64,000 nucleotides of DNA, taken from assembly GCF_042675745.1 (NCBI RefSeq), contig NZ_JBHTJM010000009.1, forward strand, positions 440,822 to 504,821, in the 5' to 3' direction. This stretch comes from Pseudofulvibacter geojedonensis (lineage in GTDB: Bacteria; Bacteroidota; Bacteroidia; Flavobacteriales; Flavobacteriaceae). The notes below the pieces were generated by a model. It did not search any database, was not told the DNA's origin, and was given only the letters and a program-made list of their open reading frames with translations. Both the position numbers and the translations under genes were made by a program. This document shows positions 1 to 9,264 of this stretch, one piece after another (position 1 is the first letter of the stretch; each line of letters opens with the position of its first letter).

Positions 1-406
1 CTTTATTTTTTGTTTTTGAGTTTGCAATAGTTCTAGCAGATTGGTTTGGTTCTATACCTGTAACATTCCACCCATCTTTTAAACAAGTAGAAAGAAAATC
101 TCCTGTACCACAACCAACATCTAACAAGCTAGCTTTTTTAGTACTATTAATTGTTTCTTTTTCTAATTGTGAATTTACTAAACTCAATTTTTTATTAAGA
201 GAGTAGGAGCGAACCCAATGATAAACTTTTTCAAAAAAATTACGTTTCGTATCTGTATGAGAAATATAATCTTCTGTTTCATAATAAGAAGCTAATTGAT
301 CTGATTTTGGTTGTGGAGTAGTAACCAACATATCTAATTCTGAATTATAAACTAATTCAAATAATTCTTTAGAAACAGAATGATCTTTAACAGTTAAATT
401 TTTCAA
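1..406 (-). CDS. class I SAM-dependent methyltransferase, N-terminal part
   Basis: The reading frame runs off the left edge of the window. The translated N-terminal part contains LLDVGCGTGDFLS, the glycine-rich motif I that binds S-adenosylmethionine, followed by GWNVTGIEPN, where the acidic residue contacts the ribose. The best start is a TTG at 404-406, three bases after the stop of the upstream gene; no ATG lies near it. Fold and cofactor are clear but the substrate is not. Tight packing behind the 157-aa membrane protein and mnmG suggests co-transcription. Confidence 0.75.
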   Translation of the reverse strand, partial: MKNLTVKDHSVSKELFELVYNSELDMLVTTPQPKSDQLASYYETEDYISHTDTKRNFFEKVYHWVRSYSLNKKLSLVNSQLEKETINSTKKASLLDVGCGTGDFLSTCLKDGWNVTGIEPNQSARTIANSKTKNK

Positions 407-409
407 TTT

Positions 410-883
410 TTATTCTTCTATTTTATTAACTAATTCTACATCTAGTAAAATAGATAATTCAGATCCTTTAATTAAAACTTCATCACTATTCTTAGATTTA
501 AAAACAATTTCATTTCTATTATTTTCATCAAAAAAACGGATAACATAAAAATCAAATGATGATGATGATCCTAAAGATGAAACTGTACTAAAATCGTTTG
601 AATGACTATAAGATTGACCGAATAAAGATATATAATCGGGGTATAGTATTTCCTTTTTAAAAGAAAATATTTTAATATTAAATAGATTTACATTTAATCT
701 ATTTTTGAAATTCTTAAAAATTTCTATTTCAAAATTTAGTCCTAAAAAAATAATACCCAATAAGAAAACAGTAAGTCCAATTATTAAATTTTCTATAGAA
801 GCTACTATACCAAATAAAATAAATCCAATACCTAAATAATTAGATTTTGGATTTTTAAATTGTTTAAATTTTATACTATTCAT
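410..883 (-). CDS. small membrane protein of unknown function
   Basis: 157 residues. Two closely spaced hydrophobic segments (about residues 16-30 and 34-52) make a helical hairpin, followed by a soluble, Phe- and Ser-rich C-terminal region of about 100 residues. I do not recognise a family. The start is an ATG at 881-883, a few bases inside from the first parS-like palindrome (891-904), which therefore sits in its leader. It is followed by a methyltransferase after three bases. Confidence 0.6.
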   Translation of the reverse strand: MNSIKFKQFKNPKSNYLGIGFILFGIVASIENLIIGLTVFLLGIIFLGLNFEIEIFKNFKNRLNVNLFNIKIFSFKKEILYPDYISLFGQSYSHSNDFSTVSSLGSSSSFDFYVIRFFDENNRNEIVFKSKNSDEVLIKGSELSILLDVELVNKIEE

Positions 884-890
884 ATAAAAC

Positions 891-904
891 GTTCCACGTG
901 GAAC
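891..904. other. parS-like ParB-binding palindrome, copy 1
   Basis: Perfect 14-bp palindrome GTTCCACGTGGAAC between the stop of mnmG and the start of the 157-aa gene. It matches the known chromosomal parS pattern TGTTNCACGTGNAACA at the core. Two further copies lie within 2 kb. Confidence 0.8.
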
Positions 905-913
905 AATTTATTT

Positions 914-2785
914 TTAACGTCCTAAAAATACCAATAAAACAGAAATATCACTAGGTGAAACTCCAGATATTCTTGAAGCCTGACTAATGGTTCTTGGTTG
1001 TATTTCAGCTAATTTAATTTTTGCTTCGGTTGATAGAGATTTTAATTTAGTATAATCAAAATTAGCAGGTATTTTTACATGCTCTAATCGATGTAATTTA
1101 TCTGCATTTACTTTTTCTTTAGCAATATAGCCTGCATACTTTACTTGAATTTCTGTTTGCTCTAATATTTCATTATCTAAATTATGGTCTTGAATATACT
1201 TTTCTACAGAAGCAACTTTACGCATATCATTCAAATCTATTTGAGGTCTGGCAAATAACTTAAACATTTTATCTTGTTGTTTAACTTTAGTAGATCCTTT
1301 AGCTTCTAATACATCATTAATTTCATCTGGTTTAACACTAGTTTCCTTAAAGAAGTTTACAAAATTTTGAGATTTAGTTTGCTTTTCTTCCATTCGTTTC
1401 ATTCTCTTTTCAGAAGCAATTCCTAAATCATAACCTTTAGGTGTTAACCTAAAATCTGCATTATCTTGTCTTAATAAGGTTCTATATTCTGCACGAGAAG
1501 TAAACATTCTATAGGGCTCTTCTGTACCTTTCGTTATTAAATCGTCTATTAAAACACCTATATAAGCTTCATCTCTATTTAATATAAAAGCCTCCTTTTC
1601 TTGAACTTTTAAAGCTGCATTTATACCAGCCATCATTCCTTGAGAAGCAGCTTCTTCATAACCAGTTGTTCCATTAATTTGACCAGCAAAAAATAAACCT
1701 GATACTAACTTAGTTTCTAAAGTATGGGTTAACTGAGTAGGAGGGAAGTAATCATACTCAATTGCATAACCCGGTCTAAAGAACTTAACATTTTCGAAAC
1801 CAACTACAGATCGCAACGCTTTAAACTGAACATCTTCTGGTAGAGAAGTAGAAAAACCATTGATATAATATTCACAAGTATTCCATCCTTCTGGTTCTAC
1901 AAATAGTTGATGTCTATCTTTATCTGCAAAACGATTTATTTTATCTTCTATAGAAGGACAATAACGCGGTCCTAAACTTTTAATTCTACCATTAAACATT
2001 GGAGATCTGTCAAAACCTTCTTTTAGTAAATCATGAACAAGAGGACTTGTATAAGACATATGACAAGGTCTCTGTTCTTTCAAAACTTGTGTTTCATCAG
2101 AATACGAAAACTTTTCAGGATGTTCATCACCTGGTTGAATAATCATTTTAGAAAAATCTAGACTTCTACCATCAACACGTGGAGGAGTACCGGTTTTCAT
2201 TCTACCAGATTCAAAACCTAATTCTACTAATTCTTCTGTAATTCCTTTTGAAGCAGATTCCCCAGCTCTACCACCACCAAATTGCTTGTCACCTATATGT
2301 ATCAAACCATTAAGGAAAGTACCATTAGTTAGGACTACTGTTTTACCTTTAATTTCAATTCCTAATGAAGTTTTAACTCCAGCAATAGAATTATTCTCAA
2401 TTAACAAACCAGAAATCATCTCTTGGTAAAAATCAAGATTAGGAGTTGCTTCTAACATTAATCTCCATTCCTCTGCAAAGCGCATTCTATCTGATTGAGC
2501 TCTTGGGCTCCACATAGCAGGCCCTTTACTCTTATTAAGCATTTTAAATTGTATAGCAGTTTTATCGGTAACGATACCCGAATAACCACCTAGTGCATCA
2601 ATTTCTCTTATAATTTGTCCTTTAGCTATACCTCCCATAGCTGGATTACAAGACATTTGTGCAATGTTTTGTAGGTTCATAGTTACTAATAGGGTAGAAG
2701 CACCCATATTTGCCGCTGCAGCCGCAGCTTCAGAACCGGCGTGACCACCACCTACTACTATAACATCATATTCACTTGCAAACAT
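914..2785 (-). CDS. mnmG: tRNA uridine-5-carboxymethylaminomethyl modification enzyme MnmG (GidA)
   Basis: 623 residues, the usual length for MnmG. The FAD-binding Rossmann motif VVGGGHAGSEAA is at about residues 10-21 and the family signature MSCNPAMGGIAKG at about 44-56; GTPPRVDGRS and the conserved C-terminal EIQPRTISQASRISGVSP helix region are also present. With MnmE it places the carboxymethylaminomethyl group on U34 of tRNAs, using FAD, NADH and methylene-tetrahydrofolate. The gene is often close to the chromosome origin, and here parS-like sites lie directly downstream (891-904) and upstream (2807-2822), which fits that location. Confidence 0.97.
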   Translation of the reverse strand: MFASEYDVIVVGGGHAGSEAAAAAANMGASTLLVTMNLQNIAQMSCNPAMGGIAKGQIIREIDALGGYSGIVTDKTAIQFKMLNKSKGPAMWSPRAQSDRMRFAEEWRLMLEATPNLDFYQEMISGLLIENNSIAGVKTSLGIEIKGKTVVLTNGTFLNGLIHIGDKQFGGGRAGESASKGITEELVELGFESGRMKTGTPPRVDGRSLDFSKMIIQPGDEHPEKFSYSDETQVLKEQRPCHMSYTSPLVHDLLKEGFDRSPMFNGRIKSLGPRYCPSIEDKINRFADKDRHQLFVEPEGWNTCEYYINGFSTSLPEDVQFKALRSVVGFENVKFFRPGYAIEYDYFPPTQLTHTLETKLVSGLFFAGQINGTTGYEEAASQGMMAGINAALKVQEKEAFILNRDEAYIGVLIDDLITKGTEEPYRMFTSRAEYRTLLRQDNADFRLTPKGYDLGIASEKRMKRMEEKQTKSQNFVNFFKETSVKPDEINDVLEAKGSTKVKQQDKMFKLFARPQIDLNDMRKVASVEKYIQDHNLDNEILEQTEIQVKYAGYIAKEKVNADKLHRLEHVKIPANFDYTKLKSLSTEAKIKLAEIQPRTISQASRISGVSPSDISVLLVFLGR

Positions 2786-2806
2786 AGTATCTATTATAAC
2801 ATAAAA

Positions 2807-2822
2807 TGTTCCACGTGGAACG
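2807..2822. other. parS-like ParB-binding palindrome, copy 2
   Basis: TGTTCCACGTGGAACG, the palindrome GTTCCACGTGGAAC plus the consensus flanking T on the left. It lies in the mnmG leader, 22 bp before the mnmG ATG and only 13 bp from copy 3. Confidence 0.8.
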
Positions 2823-2830
2823 TATAAGAA

Positions 2831-3256
2831 TTACTGTTCCACGTGGAACATATTAATTTTTTCATTTTCCTTAGCACGCATTAGTTGTGCTTCTTGATCT
2901 GTCTTATCTTTATAACCACATAAGTGCAGTATACCGTGAGCCATAACTCTTTTTAATTCTTCCATAAAAGAAACATTGAATTCTAAAGCATTATCAGCAA
3001 CTCTTTCTGTAGAAATAAAAATATCAGATTGTATATTATTTCCTACGCAGTTATCAAATGTAATAATATCTGTATAGGTATCGTGATTCAAAAATTCAAG
3101 GTTTATTTTATGCAGGTATTCATCATCACAAAATATATAATTAATTTCAGATAATTTCTTATCTTCGGAAGTTATAACTTCTTTAATCCATTCTGTAAAT
3201 TGAGATTCATTTTCTAAAGAAAAATCATTCTCATAATGAAAATTAATCTGTTGCAT
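2831..3256 (-). CDS. ybeY: endoribonuclease YbeY (rRNA maturation factor)
   Basis: 141 residues. The metal-binding region AHGILHLCGYKD (residues 106-117) fits the UPF0054 pattern HGxLHLxGYDH, but the third ligand position holds Asp117 in place of the usual His; Asp can still bind zinc. YbeY takes part in 16S rRNA 3'-end maturation and ribosome quality control. The C-terminal MFHVEQ is encoded by the third parS-like palindrome (2835-2850), so the centromere site doubles as coding sequence. Its start overlaps the end of the upstream DUF4175 gene by 14 bp, indicating one operon. Confidence 0.93.
   Translation of the reverse strand: MQQINFHYENDFSLENESQFTEWIKEVITSEDKKLSEINYIFCDDEYLHKINLEFLNHDTYTDIITFDNCVGNNIQSDIFISTERVADNALEFNVSFMEELKRVMAHGILHLCGYKDKTDQEAQLMRAKENEKINMFHVEQ
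2835..2850. other. parS-like palindrome, copy 3, within the ybeY 3' end
   Basis: TGTTCCACGTGGAACA, a full 16-bp perfect palindrome and the best match of the three to the ParB-binding consensus. It overlaps the last codons of ybeY (Met-Phe-His-Val-Glu-Gln). Confidence 0.85.
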
Positions 3257-6200
3257 TATTGAAATATTCTTTAACCTTCTTTTTATAAACCGGTTGCAAA
3301 GGTAAGACTTGTCTGTTTAATATTTCAACTTCTTTAAAATATTGTTCTATTTGTGGTATAGATAGTTGTGTATTGTTATAAAATTGTTGCTTATTGGTAT
3401 TGGCTTCTCTTTTATTTTCTTCTCCCTGTTCTAATGCAGCTTTGTCTAAATTTAAAAGTTCATGCTTTAACTGCTGCATTTGTTTTACCACATCATCACT
3501 AAATCCTTTTTCTAATAAGTCATCTTGAATTTTATCCATTTTGTCTAGAAGATTATTCATTTTTCCTTCCAAACCATTTTGCTTTAAAATATCTGATAAC
3601 TGATTTTTTAGATCTTGTTGTTTCTTGTAAATTTCGAATAATAATTCGGAATTTTCTTCTCCGTCATTTCCTGTTCCTTGTTGGCCTCCTGGCTTATCTC
3701 CAGGTTTTTGTCCTTGTTCGTTTTTAGGATTACCTTTTTCTCCAGGTTTTCCTTCTCCTTTATTATCACCTTCTTTTTCACCATTCTTTTCTTTCTTCAT
3801 TTGTTGCATAAGAGATTCTTGTTCTTGAATGATATCTGATAATTGAAAGCCTTTGCCTCCTGGTTTATCACACTGACCCAAACCGGGCATATTCATTTGC
3901 TCTTGCATCTGATTTAATATATCACTTAGCAAATTGGCTAAATTATTAGCAGCAGTTAAAGCATATTGTTGATTCGATCTACCTAAATAAATTTTTAAAT
4001 CTGCAAATCTTTCTAAAGATTTATCAATATTAAAATGTACGTCTGTAATTTCTTTTGTAATAACCTCAGCTATTTTAGGTTGTCTTAAGGATAAAGCAAA
4101 TAAACTATCATCAATATGTTGGAAATTTTCTTTTAAAATATACTGCTTTTTTAATTTATTAGGAAAGTCTAAACTACTTGTATTAATGTCTTTAAATACT
4201 TCTAAAAGGTTTTCTTGATCAAAAGAATAATGAATTAAATTGTCTAAAATCTGACGCAACATATGTATATCTTCTTCTTGCTGTTGATCTGATGAAGATT
4301 GCATTTGTTGTTGCATGTTCATGCTCATTTCTTGCATTTTTTGAGCTGAATTCTTTTGATTCTTTTTAGCTTTTTCTGTTTTTTTCTTTTCTAAATTATC
4401 AGAAGCGCTTTGCTGCTCATTGTTAATTTCTTTTTGAAGCTCTTTGTTATCTTCTAATTTCATTGGCTGTTTAAGCTCTTCATTTTCTTTTTTTAAATCT
4501 TCTAAATCTTTTTGAAGCTCTGAAAATTGTTTATTTAGCTCTTCTTGCTTTTCTTTAGAATTTTCTTCAGCATTCTTTTCAGATAAACTATTTTGTTCTT
4601 TAGCTAATTTTTCTAAGTCTTTAGCTACTTTTTCAAACTTCTTAGATATGTAATAACGCTTAGTTAGCTCTACTATTTGTTCTAAAGACTTTTGATCGTT
4701 TTTATTTTGTTTCGATAACTTATCTAATTTTTTAGATAATTCTTCTTGCTGAATTTTATCCTGAAGCTTTTTTAACTCGTCTAACAGTTTTTCTTTCTTT
4801 TCTAGTTCCTTTTCATTTTGCTCTAACCTTTTTTGAAGTTCTTCTTTAAAAGGATCTGATTGTTGGTTTTCTTTTTGAAAATTGTCTAAGTTATTTTGTA
4901 AATCCTTGTTAAATTTCTTCATCAATTGTTCTTGTTGTTCTTGACGCTTTAAAAACTGTTTCATTTTGTTTTTATCATTCCAATTCAACTTATTTTTTTC
5001 TTTATTTAATTGATTCAGTTCTTCTAAGGACTTTTCTTGTTTCTCTAGCTTATCTAAAGACTTATTTAAATTATCTATTGTTTCTTGTTGATTTTCTAGT
5101 TGTTGACTTTCTAATTCAGAATCTGTTAATTTTTGATAGGTAAATAACTGACTTTTTGATTTCTTATAACCATGTAAAACATCATTATCTGTTACTTCAA
5201 AATAATATTCATAAGCTTTTCCTTGTTCTAAGTTTAAATTATTAGGAAAAACATATGAAAACTGATCAAAATTACCTTTGTTAATAGGTAAGTTTACGCT
5301 TTGTTTTAAATTACTATCTACTTGATTATAAATAAGTTGTAGTTTTTTTAATCCATAATCATCAGATATTTTACCTAGAAAATAAATTGTTTGGTTGTCT
5401 AAGCTATCTGCTTTAGATTGAACTTGAATTTCAGGGTATTCATCTTTAACAACATCTATTGAATATGCTAACTGTTCGTAATTAGGGATTTCATTATTAT
5501 GGGTAGATAATTCATAATCTAAATCACTAAAAACTTTATGATTAAAACTAAATTTAGAATTAACTTTTATTAAATTAAAAACAGTGTCTTTTGTTTTAAA
5601 CTGTATAGCATCTGTTGTTTTAGTATTTAATATCCAATTTATAATTGTTCCTTCTGGTACTATTGCATTTCCAGTATTACTAATCACTTGGTTTTTCTTA
5701 CCTACATAAGCAGGGTAATTTAATTCCATAGAAAAATTAGTTATACTAGGTACCGATATTGTATGAATAGTATATTCTGGTGAAGATAAATCATTGGCTT
5801 CTAATGTAAATTGTAGAGGTTCATTTAAATTAGAAAATTCGTACTCAAAATTGTTAATTCCAACAGGTTTTAAATAATAACTTTCATTTTTAAAATGAAT
5901 TTTTACATCTGATGGAGCAACTTTTCCTTTTGTACTTACTTGTAAAATAAAAGGTATATTTTCTATTGCTCTCAAATCATCATTCTTAATAATGAAATGA
6001 AAAGGAGCAGGAGGAGTATAAGCAACTGTTGGATTCATTACCCTTGTATAACTATCGCCTATAATATTCAGATTTCCTGTTATTTGAAATAACAAAAAGA
6101 TAAGTAATGGTAATGCTAAGTACTTAATATACTTTTTATTAGAACTTAAATTAACTGCTAATTTAAAAGGTATAGTTTGTAAAATTTTAGCTTTCTGATT

Positions 6201-6584
6201 AATACTAGCTTCTAATAATTCTGAAGCTTGGCTATCTTTTTTTAATTGTAATAAGTTGGTTAATTTATCGGATACTTCAGGAAAATGATTTCCTATAATT
6301 TTAGAAGCTTCATCTTTAGAAATTCTTTTTTGTAAACCCGTAAGTTTGAATAATGGAATACCAATAAAATAATAAACCAATCCTAACTCAACAGCTATAA
6401 ATAAGCCTAATAAAATAGAGCGATAAATAGGTGATAACCATAAAAAATATTCGAATAAGAGAGTGGCAATAAAATATAACAAACCTATTGCTAGAAAAAG
6501 AATTACTCCTTTTACCAACCTACTGGTATAATACTTTTTTATAAAATCTTGTATTTTTTGTTCTATTAAACTATAAGAATTCAC
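3243..6584 (-). CDS. DUF4175 family membrane/coiled-coil protein
   Basis: 1113 residues. Two hydrophobic helices at about residues 24-46 and 53-75, a third at about 153-172, then a beta-rich periplasmic-type region to about 480. A long charged Lys/Glu/Gln coiled coil follows (about 490-790), then a further helical region and a Gly/Lys/Pro-rich linker (about 930-985). This is the layout of the DUF4175 family that is widespread in Bacteroidota and of unknown function. An internal KEKNGEKEGDNKGEG stretch is low complexity. It overlaps ybeY by 14 bp and is the first gene of the operon bordering the putative origin region. Confidence 0.85.
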   Translation of the reverse strand: MNSYSLIEQKIQDFIKKYYTSRLVKGVILFLAIGLLYFIATLLFEYFLWLSPIYRSILLGLFIAVELGLVYYFIGIPLFKLTGLQKRISKDEASKIIGNHFPEVSDKLTNLLQLKKDSQASELLEASINQKAKILQTIPFKLAVNLSSNKKYIKYLALPLLIFLLFQITGNLNIIGDSYTRVMNPTVAYTPPAPFHFIIKNDDLRAIENIPFILQVSTKGKVAPSDVKIHFKNESYYLKPVGINNFEYEFSNLNEPLQFTLEANDLSSPEYTIHTISVPSITNFSMELNYPAYVGKKNQVISNTGNAIVPEGTIINWILNTKTTDAIQFKTKDTVFNLIKVNSKFSFNHKVFSDLDYELSTHNNEIPNYEQLAYSIDVVKDEYPEIQVQSKADSLDNQTIYFLGKISDDYGLKKLQLIYNQVDSNLKQSVNLPINKGNFDQFSYVFPNNLNLEQGKAYEYYFEVTDNDVLHGYKKSKSQLFTYQKLTDSELESQQLENQQETIDNLNKSLDKLEKQEKSLEELNQLNKEKNKLNWNDKNKMKQFLKRQEQQEQLMKKFNKDLQNNLDNFQKENQQSDPFKEELQKRLEQNEKELEKKEKLLDELKKLQDKIQQEELSKKLDKLSKQNKNDQKSLEQIVELTKRYYISKKFEKVAKDLEKLAKEQNSLSEKNAEENSKEKQEELNKQFSELQKDLEDLKKENEELKQPMKLEDNKELQKEINNEQQSASDNLEKKKTEKAKKNQKNSAQKMQEMSMNMQQQMQSSSDQQQEEDIHMLRQILDNLIHYSFDQENLLEVFKDINTSSLDFPNKLKKQYILKENFQHIDDSLFALSLRQPKIAEVITKEITDVHFNIDKSLERFADLKIYLGRSNQQYALTAANNLANLLSDILNQMQEQMNMPGLGQCDKPGGKGFQLSDIIQEQESLMQQMKKEKNGEKEGDNKGEGKPGEKGNPKNEQGQKPGDKPGGQQGTGNDGEENSELLFEIYKKQQDLKNQLSDILKQNGLEGKMNNLLDKMDKIQDDLLEKGFSDDVVKQMQQLKHELLNLDKAALEQGEENKREANTNKQQFYNNTQLSIPQIEQYFKEVEILNRQVLPLQPVYKKKVKEYFNNATD

Positions 6585-7302
6585 CTAACTTATCTATTTA
6601 CTACTAAATTACAATAAATTATCTATTACTAATTTACTTTTCAATACTCTTAACACTTTTCAACATATATATATATTCTTTTTTTCTTTTTAAAAATTTA
6701 AATAAATAATGATGATTATAATGGCTTGTTAATAGTTAACATAACTTTACTTAAAAAGATTTGTAATTCTGTTTTATTAAAAATATTCAACATTATTTAC
6801 AGGGTTATAAACAAGTTAAACCATTAAAAAACAATAGAAAATAGATTTTATTAAACATATTGTTAATAACTGTAATACACATAAAATTGTAGAAAACTTT
6901 TTATAGAAATAGCTGTTAATAACTGTTTAAAACCCGCTTAAAAAAAGTGAAAAACTATTAGTTAAAAATGATGTTTATTTAGATTACGAATTGGATTGTA
7001 ATTTTTATTGAATAAACAAAAAATACTTCTTAGAAATAATTGTAAACTTATTAACATTAAGGAAATAAAATTAACCCTTAGTTATCAGTTACTTAGCTTT
7101 TAGTTAACAATTTATTAAACTTAGAAGAATTTAATAGTGAATTTCTAAAATTAAGAACCGGTAATAGTTATATATAATAATTAAAGATTAAAAATAATTT
7201 ATAAGAGAATAATGAAGAAGTAAGTTTTTATTAAAAAAATAAAAACAGGTTACTTTATAATTAATAAGATTAAGAATTCAATTAAAAAATAAGCTTAGGA
7301 TT
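6585..7302. other. 718-bp gene-free AT-rich region, candidate oriC
   Basis: No coding frame is credible here. The stretch is extremely AT-rich and holds repeated 9-mers two mismatches from the DnaA box TTATCCACA: TTATTTACA at 6793-6801, TTATAAACA at 6805-6813, TTATTAACA at 7048-7056, and its complement TGTTAATAA inside the repeats at 6861 and 6914. TGTTAA-TAG-TTAACA at 6727-6741 is a near-perfect inverted repeat. It lies between minus-strand genes on the left and plus-strand gltX on the right, 3.7 kb from three parS-like sites. oriC is an inference; no perfect DnaA box is present. Confidence 0.4.
6861..6926. repeat. 13-bp direct repeat TGTTAATAACTGT (two copies)
   Basis: Identical copies at 6861-6873 and 6914-6926, 53 bp apart, about five helical turns, so on the same face of the helix. 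A related copy starts at 6727. They may be initiator-protein binding sites in the candidate origin. Confidence 0.6.
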
Positions 7303-7599
7303 TTATTTACTAGTAAATGAAGTATAGGAAATAACATTAATATCATTCAATAATTCATTTTCAATTTTATGAAGAATAATAGATTGATTGTTAAGTTTTT
7401 CTTTTGCTTTTTTCTTTCTATCCTGAATGTATTTTTCTCTGTAATTGATATACTTTATATAGGAGTTATAAAAATGTACTTGTTGAGTGAAAACTACATC
7501 GTTACTACAACTAATATTATATTGTTGTTCTAACCATAAATGAAAAACTTTTATGGTTAAAGAAAATGCACGTTTAGAAAAATAGTTAGAATTCAGCAT
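7303..7599 (-). CDS. hypothetical 98-aa basic helical protein
   Basis: The protein begins MLNSNYFSKRAFSLTIKVFH and is predicted mostly helical, with a basic KYIQDRKKKAKEKLNNQ stretch in the middle. There is no signal peptide and no recognised domain. It is divergent from gltX, with its start 100 bp from the gltX start, and its 3' end borders the candidate origin. It has a normal amino-acid composition and an ATG start; moderately likely to be real. Confidence 0.5.
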   Translation of the reverse strand: MLNSNYFSKRAFSLTIKVFHLWLEQQYNISCSNDVVFTQQVHFYNSYIKYINYREKYIQDRKKKAKEKLNNQSIILHKIENELLNDINVISYTSFTSK

Positions 7600-7672
7600 T
7601 ACTTAAATATAGTATTTTTTAGTTGAACACCAAAAATCTAAAAACCTAAATATAAAATCATAAATCTTACAC

Positions 7673-7680
7673 TATCTTTG
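7673..7680 (+). promoter_or_regulatory. Bacteroidota -7 promoter element of gltX
   Basis: TATCTTTG followed by C matches the Bacteroidota -7 consensus TAnnTTTGY, 19 bases before the gltX ATG. No clear -33 TTTG is seen. Confidence 0.6.
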
Positions 7681-7699
7681 CAGCTTTAAAATTTAGAAT

Positions 7700-9196
7700 A
7701 TGTCTACAGTTAGAGTTCGTTTTGCGCCGAGTCCGACCGGACCATTACATATAGGTGGTGTTCGTACTGCATTATTTAATTATTTATTTGCTAAAAAACA
7801 TGGAGGTACTTTTGTATTACGTATAGAAGATACCGACCAAAATAGATATGTAAAAGGAGCAGAACAATATATAAAAGATGCTTTAGAGTGGTGTGGTTTT
7901 CCTTATGAGGAAGGTCCTGGTAAAGAAGGAAATTTTGGTCCTTACCGCCAAAGTGAACGCAAACATTTATATAAAGAATATGCTGATAGACTAATTGAAG
8001 AAGGAAAAGCCTACTATGCTTTTGATTCGGCTGAAAGTTTAGATACTCACCGTAAAGATCATGAAGCAAAAGGAAAAACATTTATCTACAATTGGCACAA
8101 CCGATTAAAACTTGATAATTCTTTAGTATTAGATGCTACAGAAGTAGAGCAAAGAATAGCAAGAGGAGATAAGTATGTAGTTCGTTTTAAATCTCCACAG
8201 GATGAAATCTTAGTATTGAATGATGAAATACGTGGTGAGATTAAGATTGATACCAATGTATTAGATGATAAAATTTTATTTAAAAGTGATGGAATGCCAA
8301 CCTATCATTTAGCTAATATTCTAGACGATCATTTAATGGAAATTACACATGTAATTAGAGGAGAAGAATGGTTACCATCTTTAGCATTACACGAATTATT
8401 ATACAGAGCTTTTGAATGGAAAGCACCAAAATTTGCTCATTTACCATTGATATTAAAACCAACAGGTAAAGGAAAATTAAGTAAGCGTGATGGTGATAAA
8501 GGAGGTTTTCCTGTTTTCCCGTTAGAATGGAAAACAGAAGATGGTATAGCTAGTGGATTTAGAGAAGATGGGTATTTACCAGAAGCGGTGACTAACTTTT
8601 TAGCTTTCTTAGGATGGAATCCTGGTACAGAGCAAGAGTTATTTTCTTTAGAAGAATTAGTAGAAGCTTTCGATTTGCAAAGAGTTAATAAAGCCGGAGC
8701 AAAATTCGATCCAGAAAAAGCAAAATGGTTCAATCAGCAATATTTTGTAAAACAAGACGATGAAACTATTGCTAAAGATTTTATAGCTCGTCATCCAGAG
8801 CTTACTGCTAATAAAGAATACATTACCAAAGTAGTTTCTTTAATAAAAGAAAGAGCTGTTTTTACTACAGATTTATGGGATTTATCTTCGTTCTTTTTTG
8901 AAGCTCCAACAGAGTATGATGCTAAAGCATTAAAAAAGGCTATTAAAGAGGACACACCAGTTTTATTAAATGAGTTGATAGAAATTGTAAATGGAATAGA
9001 GGATTTTTCAGCTGACAATTTACAAGACACTATTAAAGGATGGATTACTAGTAAAGAGATAGGTTTTGGTAAGGTTATGCAACCATTGCGTTTAAGTTTG
9101 GTAGGAGCCATGAAAGGACCTGATGTTTTTGAAATAATGAGTCTATTAGGTAAAGAAGAAAGTGTAAATAGATTACAAGCTATTTTAAATAAATAG
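7700..9196 (+). CDS. gltX: glutamate--tRNA ligase
   Basis: 498 residues. The class I signature HIGG is at residues 17-20 within FAPSPTGPLHIGG, and the KMSKS-equivalent KLSKR at 259-263 (GKLSKRDGD). The enzyme charges tRNA-Glu with glutamate in the cytosol. It has the length and the C-terminal helical anticodon-binding domain of bacterial GluRS. A separate GlnRS gene lies at 16771-18861, so this enzyme is expected to be the discriminating type. Confidence 0.97.
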   Translation: MSTVRVRFAPSPTGPLHIGGVRTALFNYLFAKKHGGTFVLRIEDTDQNRYVKGAEQYIKDALEWCGFPYEEGPGKEGNFGPYRQSERKHLYKEYADRLIEEGKAYYAFDSAESLDTHRKDHEAKGKTFIYNWHNRLKLDNSLVLDATEVEQRIARGDKYVVRFKSPQDEILVLNDEIRGEIKIDTNVLDDKILFKSDGMPTYHLANILDDHLMEITHVIRGEEWLPSLALHELLYRAFEWKAPKFAHLPLILKPTGKGKLSKRDGDKGGFPVFPLEWKTEDGIASGFREDGYLPEAVTNFLAFLGWNPGTEQELFSLEELVEAFDLQRVNKAGAKFDPEKAKWFNQQYFVKQDDETIAKDFIARHPELTANKEYITKVVSLIKERAVFTTDLWDLSSFFFEAPTEYDAKALKKAIKEDTPVLLNELIEIVNGIEDFSADNLQDTIKGWITSKEIGFGKVMQPLRLSLVGAMKGPDVFEIMSLLGKEESVNRLQAILNK

Positions 9197-9215
9197 TATT
9201 AATTGATAATAAATA

Positions 9216-9245
9216 AAAAGCCTCTTATAATCTATAAGAGGCTTT
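9216..9245. terminator. bidirectional rho-independent terminator
   Basis: Stem AAAAAGCCTCTTATA / TATAAGAGGCTTTTT with a short loop and T/A runs on both sides, between convergent gltX and the gene at 9265. Confidence 0.85.
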
Positions 9246-9264
9246 TTATTTATGTATATATTCT

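Noticed and set aside
8437..9111. Minus-strand frames inside gltX
   Set aside because: Shadows of a complete, conserved tRNA synthetase.
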